Positions 22,718-35,482 of a DNA stretch of 64,000 bases are shown here, in pieces. The position numbers were made by a program, and so were the translations under genes. Source of the stretch: Corinectria fuckeliana (lineage: Eukaryota; Ascomycota; Sordariomycetes; Hypocreales; Nectriaceae); the NCBI GenBank assembly GCA_019137255.1, contig WPDH01000109.1:1-64000 (forward strand), read 5' to 3'. How positions within the stretch are numbered: the stretch's first letter is position 1; each line of letters begins with the position of its first letter. Below the pieces are notes generated by a model, which was given only the letters and a program-made list of their open reading frames with translations, was not told the origin of the DNA and ran no database searches.

Positions 22718-23598
22718 ATGTTCATTCGTTACCTTCTTAGTGCTCTCATAGTCCAGGCTGCGGCCTCGCCGGTGGGCACTTTGCTTCACCGGCGACAGAA
22801 TGTTCCTGTTGGGGTTGCCATCTTCAGCTGCACCGTAAAGAACACGGTCGCCCTGACATTTGACGACGGCCCCTTTGAGTACACCGAGCAAGTGCTCGAC
22901 AAACTCGCAGACGCGGGGATCAAGGCTACGTTTTTCGTCAATGGAGATAACTGGGCCTCTATCTATAGCTACCAGTCGACCGTCAAGCGCATGGTTTCCG
23001 ATGGGCATCAAATTGGCTCACACACGTAAGTCAGCCCCCGTTTCCCAGACTACTCCTCCGTGATATTGACATGAGCTGCCGCTGGCCTAGTTGGGACCAT
23101 CCTGATCTCCTCACTTTGTCCTCTTCGGAAGTGAGGTCGGAGATGACGCGACTGGAGGCTGCACTGGTCGAGATCCTGGGGTATTTCCCGAGGTACATGC
23201 GGCCTCCTTTCTTCAGCTACAACGACCAAACGTTGGCGACGCTCGGAGACCTGGGCTACCATGTCATCCACTCGGACATTGACACCCAGGACTGGGCGAA
23301 CGACACGCCTGATGGGATCCAGACCAGTATCGCCCTCTTCAAAAAGACTCTTGATGCGGGCGGCTCTATTTGTCTTGCGCACGACGTGCACGAGAATACC
23401 GCTACCACTCTGGTCCCAGCCATGATTGCCGCTCTTCAAGACCGCGGACTGCGAGGTTAGTTGCCGTTGGAGGAACTCTTCGCTCAATAGCATCTGGCAT
23501 GAAGTTTGCGTGGCAATACTGACAAGTCTTTAGGTGTTACTGTGGGAGAGTGCCTAGGCGACTCCAAGGACAACTGGTACCGGACCTCTCGGAACTAA
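22718..23598 (+). CDS. Chitin deacetylase / polysaccharide deacetylase (CE4)
   Basis: Three exons, 22718-23025, 23091-23455 and 23534-23598; 245 aa. CE4 enzymes remove acetyl groups from chitin or chitooligomers with a metal held by Asp-His-His. The five CE4 motifs are visible: TFDDGP (motif 1), SHTWDHPDL with the HxxxH metal ligands, built across intron 1 (motif 2), RPPFFSYND (motif 3), DTQDW (motif 4) and ICLAHDVH (motif 5). A signal peptide (FIRYLLSALIVQAAASPV) directs secretion. No carbohydrate-binding module or GPI tail is seen, so it is a short single-domain form. Likely roles are cell-wall remodelling or hiding chitin from chitinases; this is family knowledge, not shown here. Confidence 0.93.
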
Positions 23599-25282
23599 CA
23601 GCACTCAGCCTGACAGCACTCAAGGCTAAGAGATAAGCTGTCGGGATTTCCTTGGCGATGACATTCACTTCCCTCGAGCTCGGTCGGTGATTGAAAGCTC
23701 ATAGATCAAACTCTTAATATGAGAACCTCAAGAATACTACAGGGGTTTCGACATTTTCGTGTTTTTACTTTATCGCATCTAGTCATAATAAGGAAGGATT
23801 AATGAGAATTACCTTTACTGTATGGAATTTATGTTATAGTCAAAGTCATTGTGACTACAAATGAAATCTATCTCATATTAAATATCTTATTGAAACCGAA
23901 ATCCGGTTGCATTATTGTTTAGAAGCTCCATTCCCTGCCCTAGCTTCGACGGTATTAGAAGTCTGGTTGATATAAACTTTGGAGCTATCTCCCATACCAT
24001 CCGTGCCATACCAGCCTGATATCACAAGCGACAGAGGCTGAGAAACATGCCTTTCTTCAGGACTACAACAGTTGCACCGGCCCGAGATACGGCTCGAGAT
24101 TTGGCTTACACTGTCTGCCGAACTATGTCATATCTGAAGGTTGACACTAAAACCCTCCATTCATAATCCCAACAACGTGAGCAGGACTGATGTACTTGAG
24201 CCCACTAGCCCACCAGCCCATGGCCGAACAATCGCTACCGTGGAGCAAGCCCGAAACACTACAAACACGTCTCTAGCCATCGCACTGTGTGTTCCTGTTC
24301 TAAGGCGATTTTGAATTGTTTGGAATATAGTTTTCCACGTCAAGTAAGAGATGTGCAAGATAAACCGTTACATCTCTGAAGTGATATTGAAGCTGCTTAC
24401 TTGCAGAAAATCGGCTAGGCTGTCCCGCTAGTCAGCCAAAATAGTGTGTGCCAAGTCTGACGATCCGGACATGGCAACTACCACAGACAGTTGTTGAACG
24501 AAGCTCTAGCGATTCGCTACGACCAAGGTCTGGGCTTTCTCTCTACGGTACAAGAATCAACTGTGTCGGGGAATAGTTTAATGCCTCTCAAGGCCACGCA
24601 GACTCTTTAAGTGATAGCATGGTCATGGAATTAATGGTGCAGGTATTAGCGCGAGATACTATAACTCGTTCGTTGGAACATCTGTTACGGAGGTCCTGAC
24701 AATTTGTCAGCGAGGAAAGCCTGAGCCAAACCTTTCAATGCTTAATACACGGCATCTGATGCTTTGTCGTCATATCCCAGATGAACGTTGACTTGGACTG
24801 CACGACTGTAGATCTCGTCCATGGCAACCTGGTTACTTGGCTCATCCAGTGCTTCAGGTGTGTTGGCCTGGCTGATACAGATCGACTCAGCCCAGATAGT
24901 CCTTGTAAGTTTTCCACGTAACCTACGGCGCCGAGCAGAGGCGCAGTTGGCTGTGATCTACTCCTCAAATCTGACCAGAGGAGGTCGTTGATCGTTGGCC
25001 AAGCAGAGCCATAAAGGTCCAAGTAATACCCACATGATCCAGTGGCGAACAGGGTCATCGCCCAATTACACTTCATTATTTCCCTAGTCTCTTTCTCGAG
25101 GCTGATCGCTGCCCCGCCCCCGCATTTTCGCATCTCGTCTATCTAAGTGGTTCACTACCGCCCGTATATCCGGGGTAACATCATCCAGGCCCTTCCCCTC
25201 TCCCTCTTCCGGTTTCTGGACCTTGCAACACGTCCTGCAGAAGGGTCACGGAATTCCCTTCGATGGCGGTTGGGTCTTAGAC
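23599..25282. other. Intergenic region between deacetylase and Zn2Cys6 genes
   Basis: AT-rich for the first 300 bp (3' flank of the deacetylase). On the minus strand a frame at 24735-25133 (132 codons) has plausible composition (FATGSCGYYLDLYGSAWP), and a second frame there reads DEIYSRAVQVNVHLGYDD. This could be a spliced or broken gene, but no splice choice joined them and no family was recognised. Confidence 0.4.
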
Positions 25283-27745
25283 ATGGCATGCGCAACTTGC
25301 CGAGCACGCAAAATCAAGTGCGACCGAACCTTGCCGACCTGTCAGAACTGCAGACTGCGATCCAGTCATTGTACCTATGCTGGGGAACGGCGGAAGCGTC
25401 GCTGGACCAACAGCGGGCTTGATGATGCACGAACATTCCTCTCCAACTATGGCAATCGTGTCACGGGCTGCGAAGATGCGCGGCCTAGAGGAACAGAAGC
25501 CCAGGAGATGCCATCGTCACTGGACTCCGTGGATGACTGCCAGAACCACGACTGCATAGAAGTACAGGATGGAAGCATTGATCCTGCTACGAAAGACACT
25601 GGGAACGATACGTTGAGCGTTGGCCTTGATACTGCAACACCGAGCGCGGATCGGCCTTTTCAATCACCATTTAACCTCAACATCCAACCGAGTGGACACG
25701 TTTTAACGATGGATCATCCAGGAAGTCTCTTGGACGAAATACTAGGCGGAAACGATCTCGAAAGCCTCCAAGATCGTCACCCGGCTGTGTGGATGAGAAC
25801 CGACGGAGGGGACGAATATACGGGACCCTCATCCGGCATTTCAGCCATCTCTGACATCGGATTGAATTGGATTCGAGACCATATCCATGCCTCGCACACG
25901 CTCTGCAACACGATACTAGATATACGCAATTCCATCATGAGCCATCTAAGGCAACCCAAGTGTGTGTCTCGGGGACCATGCTCGTCGCCAGGCACGCCCT
26001 TGGCGTTGAAAAGCATCTTGCCTTCGGAGGTGACGAAACTTGTGGAAGTCTACTTCTCGACTGTCCAAAACATCTTCCCGATACTGGACCGAGCCGAGTT
26101 CGAAGCCCAGCTTGAGACGTACGGCACAGAGCCAAGAGAAGGGAAGTATTCATGGAAGGCCCTGCTGAATGCCGTGCTGGCTTCCGGGTGTCGAGCCGCA
26201 CTCTCCGACGAGACGGCAGAGGCTTTCCAGGTGTCTGGTCGCGAGTCCTGGGACTACTTCCAAAACGCCCTGTACTACGAGGCAAGAATGGTCCACAGCG
26301 AGACGGATCTGTTGGCGGTCAAGGCGTTGGCTGTGATGACAGTCTTTGCTCAAGGAATCTCGAGCCCCCAACGCCTAGAGTATACACTGTCCTCTGCGGC
26401 CTCGCGACTGGCCCAAAGCCTCGCACTGAACCACTCCCCGCAACGGGAGTGGAGGCTCACTGACAGCGAGAAACGAGAGCGGAATCGCGTCTTTTGGGCG
26501 GTGTACTGCCTCGACAAGACCATCGCTCTCCGCTGTGGCCGGCCGCCAGTGATCAATGATGAGGAAATCAGCTGTTGTTTCCCACTAGGTCTCCAGGTGG
26601 TCCCTGGTCGAGATTTATGTGTCGACGCGGCGGCTGGGGGCCAGCGGTTCGACTTCTTCCTGTGTCTCACCAAGCTCGCTCGCATTTGCGGGACCATTAC
26701 ACGGGGCCTTTACTCGGCATCGGCATTGCACTCACCACCCTCGCAGGTTTGCGCGAAAGGAAACCAGATTTTAGAGGATCTTGAGTCCTGGAGACAAAGC
26801 CTTCCCGCTGAAGTCCAGCCGGGCAGGCCATTCGGCAGGATCTGTCGTACTGCTGGACCAGCGCGCACACAACTCCTTGTTCTGCATTCTTCTTACTACT
26901 ATCTGCTCTGCGCTATCCATCGACGTTTCACCCCCATGTTCACCCAAGGTGACAAGGACCCTGATGGTCGACTTTCTCAGTCTCCAAAAGGAACACATAT
27001 AGAAGCAGCTAGATCGATAGTGTTGCTCACAAAGTACCTCGACATCGAAAGCTTCACTCCCGGGTGGTAAGTCAAGCAGAGCCTAAACAGCCCTGATTTT
27101 CATCTCACCTGCTATTCTTCCAGCGGATCTGTAATCATCCAGATGACTGGGATGTCACCTTCGCTAACATCCTCTTTTGCTGGCAGGCTGGCGTTTTACT
27201 ATCCGTTTACTGCGCTTACTACGATCTTCATGCATGTCGTGTACAACCCTTCCGACGAATCCGCCCAGAAAGACATCGCTCTCATGGAGGTGGTAGTCGG
27301 ATTCTTCGGTCGTCTGGAATACGTCACGTCTGGGGAGGCTGCCTTTACAAAGACCACAGAGTTTGTTCGCCAAGCACGAAGTGTTGTACAGAGGTCTCGC
27401 GACCACTACCAGCCCGCCGGGGCAGGTCATGATACTCACCGTGCTTTATCGTTGGAGCGTCATACCAACTCTGACGAGCATTCCGCGGATGTATCAAAAA
27501 ATCGCCTGGATGCCTCCGCTACTGCTCTTTTCCCTCTCCCGGAAGGAGTTACCGGGTCTGGCCGACCTTATCGTATTAACGGGAATAGTGAGATGCAAGT
27601 GGCGGATGCATCAATTTCACCTGCCTCGTTGTACACAAGCATGGCAAGCATGTTGGAACTACCATCGGGGGAGATATCAGATGAACATTGGCTGAGCGAT
27701 TGGATTTCGACGAATCAGCCTGCGGATCCAATGATTCGAGTGTAG
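25283..27745 (+). CDS. Zn2Cys6 transcription factor with fungal-specific TF domain
   Basis: Two exons, 25283-27066 and 27124-27745, joined by a 57-nt GTAAGT...TTCCAG intron inside a Cys codon; 801 aa. The binuclear zinc cluster uses Cys3, 6, 13, 20, 23 and 30 (CATCRARKIKCDR...CQNC). A basic linker follows (GERRKRRW). The middle-homology region runs about 275-620: EVTKLVEVYFSTVQNIFPILDR, SSAASRLAQSLALNHSP, RNRVFWAVYCLDKTIALRCGRPP. The cluster starts almost at the first Met, so a 5' exon adding residues is possible. The gene is tail to tail with the dioxygenase-fold gene. Targets are unknown. Confidence 0.88.
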
Positions 27746-28197
27746 GCCTACGGAAAGGATGGAATTGCAACCATTATAGCGAGGTTTAAATTGTATGATA
27801 TGTGAAAACGAGTTGATGGACGTGAGAAATGGGTATGGGTAATGTACTGGATATTGAACCTTGTATGGTTTCTCCGAATGCTCTCATAGGACTGCCGGTA
27901 CTAAGTACTAAGGGCTTTAACTAATACTGCAACTTTAAGGCTGACAAGTGGTACAATGGACGTATAGCCCGGCACTGGCAATCCTCGGACGGAGGCCGAA
28001 GGCGACTTCGACCGAAGCCGGCCTTGGGCCCAATTGCCAACCCGAACCCGAATCCGAAACCTGGAACTGGAACTGTTGGCTAGAGATATACTACCAATCT
28101 GACATCATCCGTTACTCTTTATTGAAAGGGGCTTTGCGCCGCTGACACGATTCCATTCACCCTAAAACCGGATTGAGCTACAACTGCCACCGAGCTA
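27746..28197. other. Convergent 3' flanks
   Basis: About 450 bp between the stops of the Zn2Cys6 gene and the VOC gene. It contains a short run of AACCCGAA/AATCCGAA units near 28045 and no coding frame. Confidence 0.5.
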
Positions 28198-28797
28198 TTA
28201 CAGGCTGCCTAGATCTGGCATTCCCCGAGGCCCTACTTCCCGGCGCTTCTTTAGGAGATTCTGGTCCTCGCCTCTTCGAAGGGCCTCAATAAGCTCCTCC
28301 GTATCGAAGTCGGTGCCGATAGGGTTCTCGGCGAACGCATCACTCAACATGAAGGCCGAGGCCGCCTCGACCGTGTCGAAGTTGTCCACCTGCGTTTCCA
28401 GCATGTTGCCATCCGGGTCTTTGTAGTAGATGCTGGTGGTCGGGCCATGGTTCACGCACCAGACCGGATCGATGCCGGCGGATTTGCGCTGGCGGTACGC
28501 GAGCAAGAGATCAGGCAGGCTGACGAAGGAGAAGGCGATGTGCTCCAAGCCGCACGTCTCGGGAATCTTCGGCGCCGTGTCGGGGATGCCGATGAGGGCG
28601 ACTCGATGGTGCTCTTCGTCGTAGGTGATGAACGCAATCATTTCGTTGCCGTAGACCACCTTGCCGCCCAGGAACTTGACGTAGAAGTCCGTCATTGCCT
28701 TGAGGCTGGCAGTACGTAGAACCACGTGGGCCAACGACGCGGGCCTCAGGACGGCCTTGCTGGGGGCGTCGAAGTCTGGGAGAGCAGCAGCTGACAT
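28198..28797 (-). CDS. Glyoxalase/extradiol dioxygenase-fold (VOC) protein
   Basis: Single exon, 199 aa from ATG 28797 (MSAAALPDF); the frame stays open 35 codons upstream, but that part looks non-coding. VOC enzymes bind a metal through His, His and Glu. Candidate ligands are seen in LAHVVLRT, GLEHIAFSF and GNMLETQVD, with the typical YKDPDGN before the last. It resembles catechol-type dioxygenase-like proteins of the biphenyl-2,3-diol dioxygenase group, which open aromatic rings; the actual substrate is not predictable. The C-terminal 50 residues (TEELIEALRRGEDQNLLKKR) are helical and match the usual fungal extension. No signal peptide, so likely cytosolic. Confidence 0.85.
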   Translation of the reverse strand: MSAAALPDFDAPSKAVLRPASLAHVVLRTASLKAMTDFYVKFLGGKVVYGNEMIAFITYDEEHHRVALIGIPDTAPKIPETCGLEHIAFSFVSLPDLLLAYRQRKSAGIDPVWCVNHGPTTSIYYKDPDGNMLETQVDNFDTVEAASAFMLSDAFAENPIGTDFDTEELIEALRRGEDQNLLKKRREVGPRGMPDLGSL

Positions 28798-30328
28798 GAC
28801 TAGGGTACAGAAGAAGGATGCTTTGTGAGGAGATATCTGGGTCTTGGTTAGGCCGGCTCTCAGCCGCTCACAAGAAAGCGGGTAAATATACCCAGTCATC
28901 AACGCCCGAAGACCGAACCCGTAGCGACCGAGCCCGAGCCCGAGCCCGACCCCGCTTGAGACCGAACGCCTTTGCCCGTTGACGGTGTCTCGTGCTGATC
29001 TTTGAAGTCTTTTTTCCCAGACCGACGCGATGTATTGCCGTTCACAGGGACCTTTTCTCCAGGGCTTCCTGAGCTATGCTCGAGTTTTGCTATCGCGTGT
29101 CCTTGTCGTAATCATGACGAGGTGTTGTTAGACTATCAGTGAGATTTTGGATAATGTTCTGAAGCATCCGATTACGATCCCAAGGATGACTCAGAGACAC
29201 TGGGGCGTATGATGCACAGGAATCCAATAACGCAGCAGGTTATTTCGTGGACCATGACAAAAAGGTGTTTCTACGTGGACCAGCTAGCATCGCGCGCTGG
29301 TGGATAGCTTCCTGAGATAAGGTCGACGTCGAAGGTGGCTCGGGAATGATTTTAGTAAACCCGCGCTCCGAGGTTTCTGATACGGAGGCTCTAGAAGCAT
29401 CTCGATTTCCTGAGAGGAATCCTTGTGACTCGATGGAGTCAACTTCAATTAATGATCTGGCCGGTGGCGAGGAAGCAAGTGGACCCCAAATGTTCATTCG
29501 CCTCTGACGACAGCCCGGATATGAACAAAATTAGCCGGTGTAGAAGGACTGATCGGCTCTTTCTGAAACTTGCAAGCCAAAATGGAAGCCACCCGCACAA
29601 CAGGTTAATTCAGCCCCATTACCCCATATAAGGGTTGGGTCTTCTCGCAAGAGACCCTCTGTTTGAAGGGACTGGAGCCGTAACTATATTGTTGACAGAG
29701 GTCAAGTGGCATCTTCGACATGAGCTGCATTCGGTAAACACCATTGGTGAAGATGTCGAGTAAACTCCCTTCCTGTCTGGATTCTAACTACAGAGTGAGG
29801 AGGGAGCGGGGGTACACTCGATTTCCACAGTCTGATGTGAAAACACAAGCAAGACGCCTAAACATCAGCGATGGTAACAGGGCAGACCTTATGTATTGGC
29901 TCTCTGCCTCTCTGGCGAATAATCAGACCGCCCCTTTTTGTATCAAAGCCATGCTACAAAGTAAAGAGTTTTAATAGCGTGCATTCGTGCGTCAGACACG
30001 TTCTATCGCTATTAATAAACTAACCGTGGGCTGCCTCATCCACCACCGCGTCTTCGATCCAGACGGCATCAAGTCAGTCAACTGCCATCGAAGCCTGCAC
30101 CAGGCCGAAGCTACAGCTGCCGTTTCCATTTATTCACGCACTATATCTAGGCTAGGTGGTAGAGAACCCGTGACAAAACTCTGCACGAGGGTAATATGGA
30201 ATAGAGTAACATTCGTAAAAATAATGATAGTCGCTCTTGAGTCCGGACAATAAAGAAGTATGTACAATTCAACAAGAAACTGGCAAAAACCCGTATCACC
30301 GGCATTATATACAAGAGCCCTGGCCGGT
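28798..30328. other. Intergenic region, no gene seen
   Basis: Begins with a GAGCCC tandem run (28930-28950) in the promoter of the VOC gene. The remaining frames are under 90 codons and lack motifs. The right end is the 3' flank of kinase 1. Confidence 0.5.
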
Positions 30329-33029
30329 CTATGTATCCCTTTTCCCTAGACCGCAAAGCAACTTCCTCATAGCATTGCTGCAGCGTCTTCTCAGCGTGTT
30401 CTTCCAATAGTTGCTCATCCTGATCAGCTTGACTTGATCTCCAAGTCTCGCCTGGGGATTCGGCTGATGCTTTTCATCCGTGCCCTGGGCATGTGCATCT
30501 TGGCTCATTGAAATCTCACTCGACGATGGTGATCTTGACGGGTGAGGTACTTGTAGGGTAGCTGGTGGCTGTGGCGGGGAAACGTCCAGCGAGGCATCTG
30601 GATCTGATGGGTGGTCTGGAGGTAATTTCGGGATGATTTGATTGACCATCCCCGGCCCGTGGGAGGTAGTTTGTGGTACTTGAACCGCAGCATCGTGAGG
30701 TTCAAAGGATGTCTTGACTGGCCTAGTTCCGTTCTTACGGTGCTCGTCTCCATAGTCCTTGTTCATTCGACCATCTACGTCTCTCTTGCCATCTTCTGTC
30801 TCATTTGGCAGATGATTGGGCCAGAGTAGCGACTGTGGACGGTGCGTTAGCTCTGAATCGTCGGTACCAACTCGGTGTGGTGGGCGTTTGGTATGTTTGA
30901 GACAGTAGTTGGCGCCGTCCTTGGGATCGGTGCACGATCTATGCAGCTCCTCGAATCTCTCGTAAACTTCCTTACACTTCGCTCTGTTTCCGGGTTGGAT
31001 GCGGAGGAGTCTGTATTCAGTGAACCAGAGTAGGTCGTGGATGTAGTCGGAGCAGTCTGGATGGGCATAGAGATCCGCGAACTCCTAAAGTCAAGGACGG
31101 TCAGTTTGCGTGGTCCCTGTCATGCAACACAGAGTAACTACTTGCCTTTTTGACGGAATTTCTCTTCGACCCTACGTGTTGACCGCGAACACCATCCTTC
31201 TCAGCATAGTTGAAGAAGATATCTTCCTGGGCCACGGGATGCCGGTCTTCTTCCATTCTTGCGACTGAGAAGCGTTCGACTCCCTCCCACCCTTTTAGAT
31301 ACCATGTGATGAACTCAAGAAGAACACAGCCTAAAGACCAGATATCGTAAGCCAGAGAGACTTCCTTCGTGATATCGTACTCTGGAGCCCGGTAGGTTGG
31401 AGAAACAGCAATGCCTTTCGCGTCCACCTTGTACGCCGAAAACGTTTCGTGGAATCTCATGAGGCCGAAGTCGGAAATCTTCAGCAACCCCATACCTTCT
31501 TTGCGGTGGTACTTGAACCAGAGAATGTTTTCAGGCTTGAGATCCCCATGTCTCCCGCGGTTTTTCGCCATCTCTGATCCTCGGCCAGGAATCAGGGTGT
31601 CACTCTCATGTTGGTGGATTCTCAGGAGCCCTTGCACAATCCCGAGGCATTGGCTTGATAACCACACAGCTCTATTTGGGTTTTGCTTGGAAGCCTGCGG
31701 CTCGCTGTGAGTCTCCCAAAGCTCCTGCAGGTTTCCATCCGCACAAGGGAACAGGAGGTGGTGTTTGTCACCTACTGAAAACGTGCACAAAAGTCTGATG
31801 AGATGAGGGTGCTCTTTTTCCGTGAAACGATTCAGATTCGAGACTTCCTTCTTGAAAGCGCCGTCACCGGAACCTTCAAGTTGCTTCACGGCGTAGTACG
31901 CTTCCTTTGCCTGAGCAGCCTAGAGCCAGAGTTAGACTCGTCACTTTTGGTGGCGTAGAACTAGGGGAAAACTTGCCGAGCTAGGTGTCAGATGATGCGG
32001 ATGTATCTTGACCTTTTCCACAAGGCCTCCTCCTCCTCGTCCGAGGCGCTGTGGCTTTTCGATGTAAGGTAGGATGGCTCCTTCGGCGAGTTTGTAATGT
32101 TCAACTCTGGGCTCGTCGTTCGTGCTCAACTTGAAGATGGGAGGGATGATGCTCCACTGATGCGTCTCGAAATTCTCACTTTGATGCATCTTCCAGCTCC
32201 TGAACACATCGATGGGAATGCCCTTACCATGCTCGTCTTTCCCCTCCCATCTGTCCCTTATCCTTGAATGCGTGAAGGGTAGATGGCTGTCGTAGATGCC
32301 TTCATCAATGAAATCCTTGATCGTTTTGACCCTCCCGACCAAAGCAAGAATAGCAAAGATCTTTCTTCTAGTCGTGAGATTCTTTGACGGTTTCTGAGGA
32401 TCCATGATCTGACAAGTCACACGATTCAGTTCATCTGGGTCGGTAGACGAGACCGCTCCCCATTTAAGAAGCTCCTGTGAAACCAGGCTGTGGGTGATGA
32501 TTCTCTCCAGTTCATTGATTGGTAAGAACGAGGCTCGATCTCCTTCCCAGCGTTCACGAAAGGCCTGACGGATGGTAATTCCGAGGGTATCCCCAGTGTT
32601 GCCATCCGAAGTTGCCCTTGCTGGAGGAAGGCTCGGGTTGACAGGGACATGGACGCTGTTCAACGGACCACGAACCTCAGAGTCTTCGAATCGAGCACCT
32701 GTGTTGGCAACTAGCTCCCCGGTTGATCTCTTCCGAAGGACCGGCTGATGCGACTGGCCATGGTTGAGCCGCTCCTCCAGGCGTTTGCCATCTCCAAGGT
32801 CGTTCACGTCACTGGTAGAGTCTGCCGAGCCTCCACCAGGAGTGACTAGGTGAGGAGTGTTCACCTGGAGCTGCACATCGGGATTCCACGGGACCACAAT
32901 AGGAGGACTCCCTTTGGAATGATTGGGCTCCTGGTTGGGCACCTAAGACGAAATAGCGGTCAGTCGTCAGAAGCCTGGACTAGGTAGACTTGGTGTTCAT
33001 ACCTCGTGCACCTCGACTTTGGGCATCAT
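30329..33029 (-). CDS. Protein kinase 1, with novel N-terminal domain
   Basis: Four exons on the minus strand: 33003-33029, 31977-32942, 31146-31919 and 30329-31084; 840 aa. Introns 2 and 3 appear to use GC donors (GCAAGT). Residues ~120-310 form an unrecognised domain shared with kinase 2 (KIFAILALVG, IKDFIDEGIYDSHLPF, HYKLAEGAILPY). The kinase domain follows: glycine loop LGRGGGGLVEKV, Lys343 in YAVKQ, catalytic HGDLKPEN (Asp457), DFG (about 481-483), YRAPEYD and AYDIWSLGCVLLEF. All catalytic residues are kept, so it should be an active Ser/Thr-type kinase. The last ~200 residues are Pro/Ser rich and end in a basic segment (KNTLRRRCSNAMRK). Pathway unknown. A GT donor (GTTCTA) for intron 2 would add five residues. 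Confidence 0.85.
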
Positions 33030-34407
33030 CCGGTCTCAGGCTGCAAGGAGTTATTGTTGCCACATAGAAGCACAGAAGCGGACAGGCAAATTAAGAGCAC
33101 GGCGCCAGATATTCCAGGTTTTATCATTCTGGAGCTCCTGTGCCTATGTTCTACTTTGGGAGAATCATTCAAGGGGCTGCACTGAGGATCACTCATTCGC
33201 CGCCCATTCCCAGAGCTTAATTTTCAAGCACAGTATCACCATAGCCACCCAGGCCCCTCAAGGCTGATTTCAAAGCGGCCGAGGCAAGTTTCTGCGAACT
33301 AGCAGGCTAGGCTTAGTTGAATGAGTGAGAATCGGCCACACCCTTTCAGGAAAAGACGGGTGATATGGCTGGGTGCATTAGGCAGTGCAAAGCAGCAGTG
33401 CGGCTCTGTCGAAAGAAGACATGTAGTCCATTGGAGGGCTTCTTGATAAGACTCGTAATGACAGTCTGCCTCGTAAACTCGACCTTCTACATACGGTTAG
33501 GGGATGGATGCTCACTCTGCCTTATGCATATGCACCTTGGCTTACGCCATGCGGTGGTTCGCAATTCAACGAACTTACAAAACAGCCTGGTTGCTCTTTT
33601 CTCGTCTAAGGTGTCAGCCTGTAGAAGGAATTTTGAGCAGATAAAAAGAAGGCTGCGTGATATGCATGACTATTTACGTTGAACAGCCCCTCTCATTCCG
33701 CAGTCTGTAAGATCGACGATGCACACAGCTGTTTCGATGCAGATCCGACCCTTAGTCACTACAGAGTCGGATACTGTTAGATGGTATTACTGCATGTTGG
33801 CACAGCCGAAATTTTCTCTCCTGCGAGCTGGGCTTGGTTCGCACTATTGATATGCAGCCGAACGGCCCCCAACCGTACATATCACTTTCATAGCCACAGG
33901 CACCTACGCGTCCTTCGGAAATGCTGCCTTGTCGTAATCACCGGTAGACCGCGGACCACAGAGGCTCTGGAGTGGGCTGTACTCATTGTAGGCGAAGCCT
34001 GGTACTCGGAAGGCTCCCAGTGAGATATCCAACGAACGTGGAGACCAGCTGACCACACGCTCCTGATGCTCAGCCGATAGCAGAGAATAAATGTATCATT
34101 GAGGGATTGTTATCCGTGGATCTCAGCATGGTGTTTTGGTATCCAATAACACGCCAGTGCAGTGTGATATCGAGTCATGCTCTGCGTGAGGCCTTGAACG
34201 ATTTAAGAAGGGTGCCTGGCCTCTTCCCTGTCATCTCGGTTCTAACCACCTCATCAATCCTAAATGACACATCAAGATAGCTTCCTACTTCTGAGCAACT
34301 ACCATCCCGAGCAACTATCATCTTAAAGAAAACACCACTATTACCTATCCCTCCACAGCTACCAGCAAAACCAATTATCACCCTCAGGTCTGATGTGTAC
34401 TGCTACG
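33030..34407. other. Intergenic region upstream of kinase 1
   Basis: Promoter side of kinase 1 and about 1.4 kb in total. Frames are no longer than 105 codons and none has motifs or good splice structure. Confidence 0.5.
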
Positions 34408-35205
34408 ATGTCTGCAACCCAGCTTTCGGAGTTTCACACTCGCCACGCTACCCCGCGTAGACTCTCCCAAGAGCTGAGGGATCTCCTTGGGGAGGATGCG
34501 CATATAAAGATTGAGGTCAGAGGTTGAATATTTCATCATTGGACATTGCTAACGTAAGAAGATGCGCCACAACATCTACAACATCCTTTGTGACAGAACA
34601 TTTGATCTGGTGAGACCCATTCTGCGGGGCTGTGGTCTAAATAAATTCGGTGTCTCGAGTACTAATTTATTCAAGGACTTGCTTTATCGCAAGTGCAAGG
34701 GGCTTAACTGAGGGGCACTTAGATACCTCGTCATGCGCGAATGCGCGCAGCGAGATGATGCTATCCATAACTGGCTAGGGTTTCCTATCGACGCTTCAAC
34801 TGATCAACAACATTCTCTACATTGGCTACGACATCACGTCGATTCGTTCACGCCAACGTTGCTAGGTGCTAAGAACAGTCTCGACCGATGGCTAGGATCT
34901 CGAGTTGAGTCGTTAGTGGCGACATTTCCCGACCCAGCAAGGACACTATTTACAGTTGGCTAGGGCCTCTTGTCGACACGTTCGTGTCGATGCTTCCGCT
35001 CGTTAAAAGTTTTCCTTCATTAGTTAGACATTCATATAGACGCCTTGACATTGTATTGGAGAATGATGCCATCAACCAAATTGAATTTCTTATGCTTTTA
35101 TTTCTTGGAATCTGCGAGAATACATCATCGTGCCATGCTTACTCTCGGCAGAGAAAACTCGCGCATATGCTGTGCAGGAATATAGAGTCTATGAAATACA
35201 ATTAG
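34408..35205 (+). pseudogene. Gene-like locus with WLG repeats, unknown, probably decayed
   Basis: From ATG 34408 a short exon reads MSATQLSEFHT...LSQELRDLLGEDAHIKIE. A GTCAGA donor, a GCTAAC branch point and an AG at 34556 or 34560 lead to MRHNIYNILCDRTFDL. A GTGAGA donor, ACTAAT branch point and TTCAAG acceptor then lead to DLLYRKCKGLN and a stop at 34710. Beyond it, open frames continue to 35205 in two phases. They carry three copies of a motif ending W-L-G (tgg at 34772, 34889 and 34957: AIHNWLGFPID, SLDRWLGSRVE, TIYSWLGPLVD). The splice signals and repeats argue that this was a real gene; the phase break near 34940 and the stop argue that it is broken or has unrecognised introns. Family unknown. 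Confidence 0.4.
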
Positions 35206-35482
35206 GCTGATACGATCCTTCTGAGGAATGTTCTAAACTGCCCGTTATATATTACTCTACTCGTGATCACGGCACGCCTTTTTATTCAACCTCCGAGTTG
35301 AGCCAACCTCGAAAAAAACACCTGTGCTTATTTTGCTACTTTTCAAGTCGCTCTCTTTGTTTTGCTGTTGTCGCAATGGACAAGATTCAGCTATCAATTT
35401 GTGTCGTTGGTTTTACTAGACAAGATCTCGCAAACATTGAATCCTTAGTCCTTGCTCAACGCCAAGTCTGTCGAAAAGCTCC

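Noticed and set aside
24735..25133. 132-codon frame (-)
   Set aside because: Protein-like in parts but no family match, and no splice junction joins it to the second promising frame, so it is not called as a gene.
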